From Alicyclobacillus suci (GTDB taxonomy: Bacteria; Bacillota; Bacilli; Alicyclobacillales; Alicyclobacillaceae), in the NCBI RefSeq assembly GCF_017329615.1, contig NZ_JAFMTW010000009.1:51684-115683 (forward strand): 64,000 bases of DNA, given 5' to 3'. Shown one piece after another: positions 62,016 through 64,000 of the stretch. The translations under genes and the position numbers were made by a program. Under the pieces are notes generated by a model. It was given only the letters and a program-made list of their open reading frames with translations. It made no database searches and had not been told where the DNA came from. Each line of letters opens with the position of its first letter. The first letter of the stretch is position 1.

Positions 62016-62534
62016 CTATTCTCCCGCATTCTGCTCAAGCGTCCGTATCTCATCCCGGAGCTCTGCGGCCCGCTCAAAATTCTCTTCGGCCACCGCCTTT
62101 TGCAGTTCACGGCGAAGGGCTTCCAGCCGACGCTGCTGCTGAATCTTCTCTCCAGACTTCGTCGGCACCTTTCCGGAATGGCTGTTTCCTGTTTGGATCC
62201 GCCGCAACAAAGGCTCCAACCGACTCGCGAAATTGTCATAGCAGTCAGGGCAGCCAAAGCGCCCAAGTTGGGTGAATTGATTATATGTCATCCCGCACGT
62301 CGAACAACGCAATTGATTGACTTGCGTCGGCGTATACCCTGGGGAGGACTCCATATTCAAAAGCCCACTCAGGAGCTTGTTAAAATCAAACGCATTGCCA
62401 GCGATGAACGGGTTCATAATCTCGCCCTGCTCCTTGGCACACTGCTCGCATAAGTGGTACCCTGTCTTTTCCCCATTTACGATTTTGGTCACATGTACGG
62501 TCGCAGCCCGCTCGTGACATCGTTCACAAAGCAT
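62016..62534 (-). CDS. mcsA: McsA, activator of McsB
   Basis: 172 residues. Zinc-binding cysteine pairs CERC, CEQC, CSTC, CPDC in the N-terminal two thirds, then a C-terminal UVR motif (LRRELQKAVAEENFERAAELRDEI, here quoted only in part: ENFERAAELRDEI). ATG at 62534. Between ctsR and mcsB in the usual order. Confidence 0.95.
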   Translation of the reverse strand: MLCERCHERAATVHVTKIVNGEKTGYHLCEQCAKEQGEIMNPFIAGNAFDFNKLLSGLLNMESSPGYTPTQVNQLRCSTCGMTYNQFTQLGRFGCPDCYDNFASRLEPLLRRIQTGNSHSGKVPTKSGEKIQQQRRLEALRRELQKAVAEENFERAAELRDEIRTLEQNAGE

Positions 62535-62562
62535 TCGGCACGACACCTCCCATCCACGAAGG

Positions 62563-63039
62563 TCAGTGGTCCTCGTTGTCATACGTTGCGATGACTTGAA
62601 CTGCTGTATATAACAGACGCGATCTCAAACGGTCACGCAGTGGCAAATCCACATTCACCACTTCTCTTCGCAGCATATTCTCCAACATGACAGCTTCTCG
62701 CTTCGTCAGCCAAGATTCGCGCATTAATCGTTCAATAAGCGCCTCCGATGTCGCCTGACTCAACTCACTCGGCCAATTCCGCAACAGGGTCAACAAGGTA
62801 TGCTCGGGATCTAACTTGATTTCACGAATTCGAATGTAACCTCCGCCACCCCGCTTGGACTCGACGACATAGCCGTGATCCGTCGTAAACCTCGTACTGA
62901 TGACATAGTTTATCTGCGACGGCACACAATTGAACAACTCGGCCAACTCACTGCGCTGAATCTCGACAACGCCAACGTCACTCTCTTCAAGGATGCGCTT
63001 AAGATATTGCTCAATAATATCTGATATGTTATTCGGCAT
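62563..63039 (-). CDS. ctsR: Class III heat-shock repressor CtsR
   Basis: 158 residues: winged helix domain with the sensor loop VESKRGGGGYIRI, which binds the minor groove and acts as thermosensor, and a C-terminal dimer domain. Represses its own operon through the operator at 63090-63112. ATG at 63039. Confidence 0.96.
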   Translation of the reverse strand: MPNNISDIIEQYLKRILEESDVGVVEIQRSELAELFNCVPSQINYVISTRFTTDHGYVVESKRGGGGYIRIREIKLDPEHTLLTLLRNWPSELSQATSEALIERLMRESWLTKREAVMLENMLRREVVNVDLPLRDRLRSRLLYTAVQVIATYDNEDH

Positions 63040-63089
63040 GGCTGATTACTCCCATCCTTCGGCAGCACCGCCCTCTGACTTTCACTATA

Positions 63090-63112
63090 ATTGACTTTGA
63101 CTTATCTTGACC
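63090..63112 (-). promoter_or_regulatory. CtsR operator of the ctsR-mcsA-mcsB-clpC operon
   Basis: Minus strand GGTCAAG-ATA-AGTCAAA (63112-63096), two heptads of the CtsR box separated by three bases, followed by a third heptad AGTCAAT (63096-63090). It sits just after the -10, so bound CtsR would block initiation. Confidence 0.88.
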
Positions 63113-63114
63113 AT

Positions 63115-63120
63115 ATTATA
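63115..63120 (-). promoter_or_regulatory. -10 of the ctsR promoter
   Basis: Perfect TATAAT on the minus strand, three bases from the CtsR box. The best -35 is TTGCGT with 16-base spacing, weak. Confidence 0.65.
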
Positions 63121-63158
63121 CACCTCAGTTTTTGAAACGCAAGCCAAGAGACAGTCCG

Positions 63159-63187
63159 TTGAAAATACACCGTTTTCACGTTAAACT
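63159..63187 (+). promoter_or_regulatory. Promoter and probable operator of the TetR gene
   Basis: -35 TTGAAA (63159-63164), 17-base spacer, -10 TAAACT (63182-63187). The palindrome TGAAAA-N7-TTTTCA (63160-63178) covers the -35 and spacer, the usual place for a self-repressing TetR operator. Confidence 0.6.
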
Positions 63188-63281
63188 CTTCCCAACATGA
63201 GCGCGTTCCATGACACCCAATTCAAGCTCGCCATGGAATCCAGCGCGCAAAGATGGGTCTTATATAGAAAGGAGCCCGGCG

Positions 63282-63851
63282 ATGTCCTCGAACAAACAAA
63301 ATGAAATTGCGCTCGCCGCGGTGAAATTATTTGAGCAAAAAGGTTATCGCGCGACATCGGTTCAAGATATCGCCGATGCCGTAGGACTGCAAAAAGGCAG
63401 CCTATATCACTACATCACATCGAAAGAGGACCTCCTGATGCAAATCGCACATCAGGCGATTCTCCAATTTAATCAGCAACTTCAATCCATCCTCGCCGAA
63501 GACATCAGCGCCCGCGAAAAACTCGAGCGGATGATTCGCGCCCATTTAACGATGTCCATCGAGAACCTGGAGACCACAACCGTCCTCTGGCGAGAGGCAT
63601 TCTCACTAGGTGAAGGCCCCCAGGAGGTCATTGCGCGCATGTCTGACGAGTACCTGAACCTCGTTACACAAATCCTCACCGAGGGTGCCGCAAATGGCGA
63701 ATTCCAAGTCGCCGAACCCAGAGTGACTGCGCTTGCCATCCTCGGGGCCTGCAACTGGGTCTACCGTTGGTACCAGGCAAACGGCTCTCTCGATGCAGGC
63801 GACATTTCATCCGTCTTCTCCAACCTATTTCTAAACGGCCTGCTCCGCTGA
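63282..63851 (+). CDS. TetR/AcrR family transcriptional regulator
   Basis: 189 residues: N-terminal helix-turn-helix (about 8-52) with ATSVQDIADAVGLQKGSLYHYITSKEDLL, here given in part as DIADAVGLQKGSLYHYI; C-terminal ligand and dimer domain with LWREAF and AILGACNWVYRWY, seen in regulators of fatty-acid or lipid metabolism. Ligand and targets unknown. ATG at 63282 behind AAAGGAG. Divergent from ctsR. No downstream gene is visible before the window ends. Confidence 0.9.
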   Translation: MSSNKQNEIALAAVKLFEQKGYRATSVQDIADAVGLQKGSLYHYITSKEDLLMQIAHQAILQFNQQLQSILAEDISAREKLERMIRAHLTMSIENLETTTVLWREAFSLGEGPQEVIARMSDEYLNLVTQILTEGAANGEFQVAEPRVTALAILGACNWVYRWYQANGSLDAGDISSVFSNLFLNGLLR

Positions 63852-64000
63852 CGGCGGGCCGGGAGCCCGCGCAGGAAACCCCAGGTCGCCCCGGGGGCCC
63901 CCCGGCGGCCGGGCGGCCGACCCCCCCCGTTAGGCGTATTTTTTGGCTGCAACCCGGGGGGTTAAAAAAAAAGAGCCGGCCGCCGCCGGGGGTGGGGGAT
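63852..64000. other. Low-complexity tail, probably unreliable sequence
   Basis: Extremely G+C-rich with many homopolymers (eight C, nine A, five G) and no gene. A small GC hairpin (63854-63870) after the TetR stop could be its terminator, but the rest looks like degraded contig-end sequence. Confidence 0.6.

Overview
The window is a stretch of chromosome from a spore-forming Firmicute. The combination of sporulation and germination genes (cwlD, gerD, pdaB, a spoIIM-family gene, sigH), the Bacillus-type order of the ribosomal and ctsR regions, moderately high G+C and frequent TTG/GTG starts suggests the Alicyclobacillus group. That placement is inferred from gene order and composition, not from a database search. 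Nearly everything lies on the minus strand, so transcription runs from high to low coordinates. The exceptions are pdaB, gerD and a TetR gene.

Layout from left to right. 1-556: the end of a Tn7-like transposon. It holds the first 101 codons of a TnsA-type endonuclease, immediately downstream of glmS, the classical attTn7 position. 581-8694: glmS with an intact glmS ribozyme, glmM, cdaR, cdaA, an SGNH hydrolase, arginase and a SpoIIM-family membrane protein; this covers amino-sugar and c-di-AMP supply for the cell wall plus arginine catabolism. 8770-12937: sporulation and germination genes pdaB, gerD, salA, an unrecognised exported protein and cwlD. 13079-34673: a near-continuous ribosomal block (rpsI-rplM-truA; alpha operon with rpsD inside it; infA, a KOW gene, adk, secY; spc and S10 operons; tuf, fusA, rpsG, rpsL, L7Ae-like). 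34792-46439: rpoC, rpoB, a methyltransferase, rplL-rplJ with an L10 leader, rplA, rplK, nusG, secE, rpmG. 46590-54877: sigH, rae1, rlmB, mrnC, cysS with a T-box, gltX, ispF, ispD and a PIN/TRAM protein. 55098-63039: pssA, disA, radA and the CtsR heat-shock operon (clpC, mcsB, mcsA, ctsR) with a recognisable CtsR operator. 63282-63851: a TetR regulator with a probable self-operator. The last 150 bases look like unreliable contig-end sequence.

The order is that of the Bacillus subtilis origin-proximal region with local losses: map is absent between adk and infA, cysE between gltX and cysS, and sigW-rsiW upstream of cdaA. Two diadenylate cyclases (CdaA and DisA) lie in the same window. RNA-level control is abundant: glmS ribozyme, cysS T-box, L10 leader, a probable L13 leader, and a strongly structured element before rpsM that may be the S4 autoregulatory site.

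The most promising lead for an undescribed system is the Tn7-like element at the left edge. Its core genes and cargo lie outside the window, so its type cannot be decided here.
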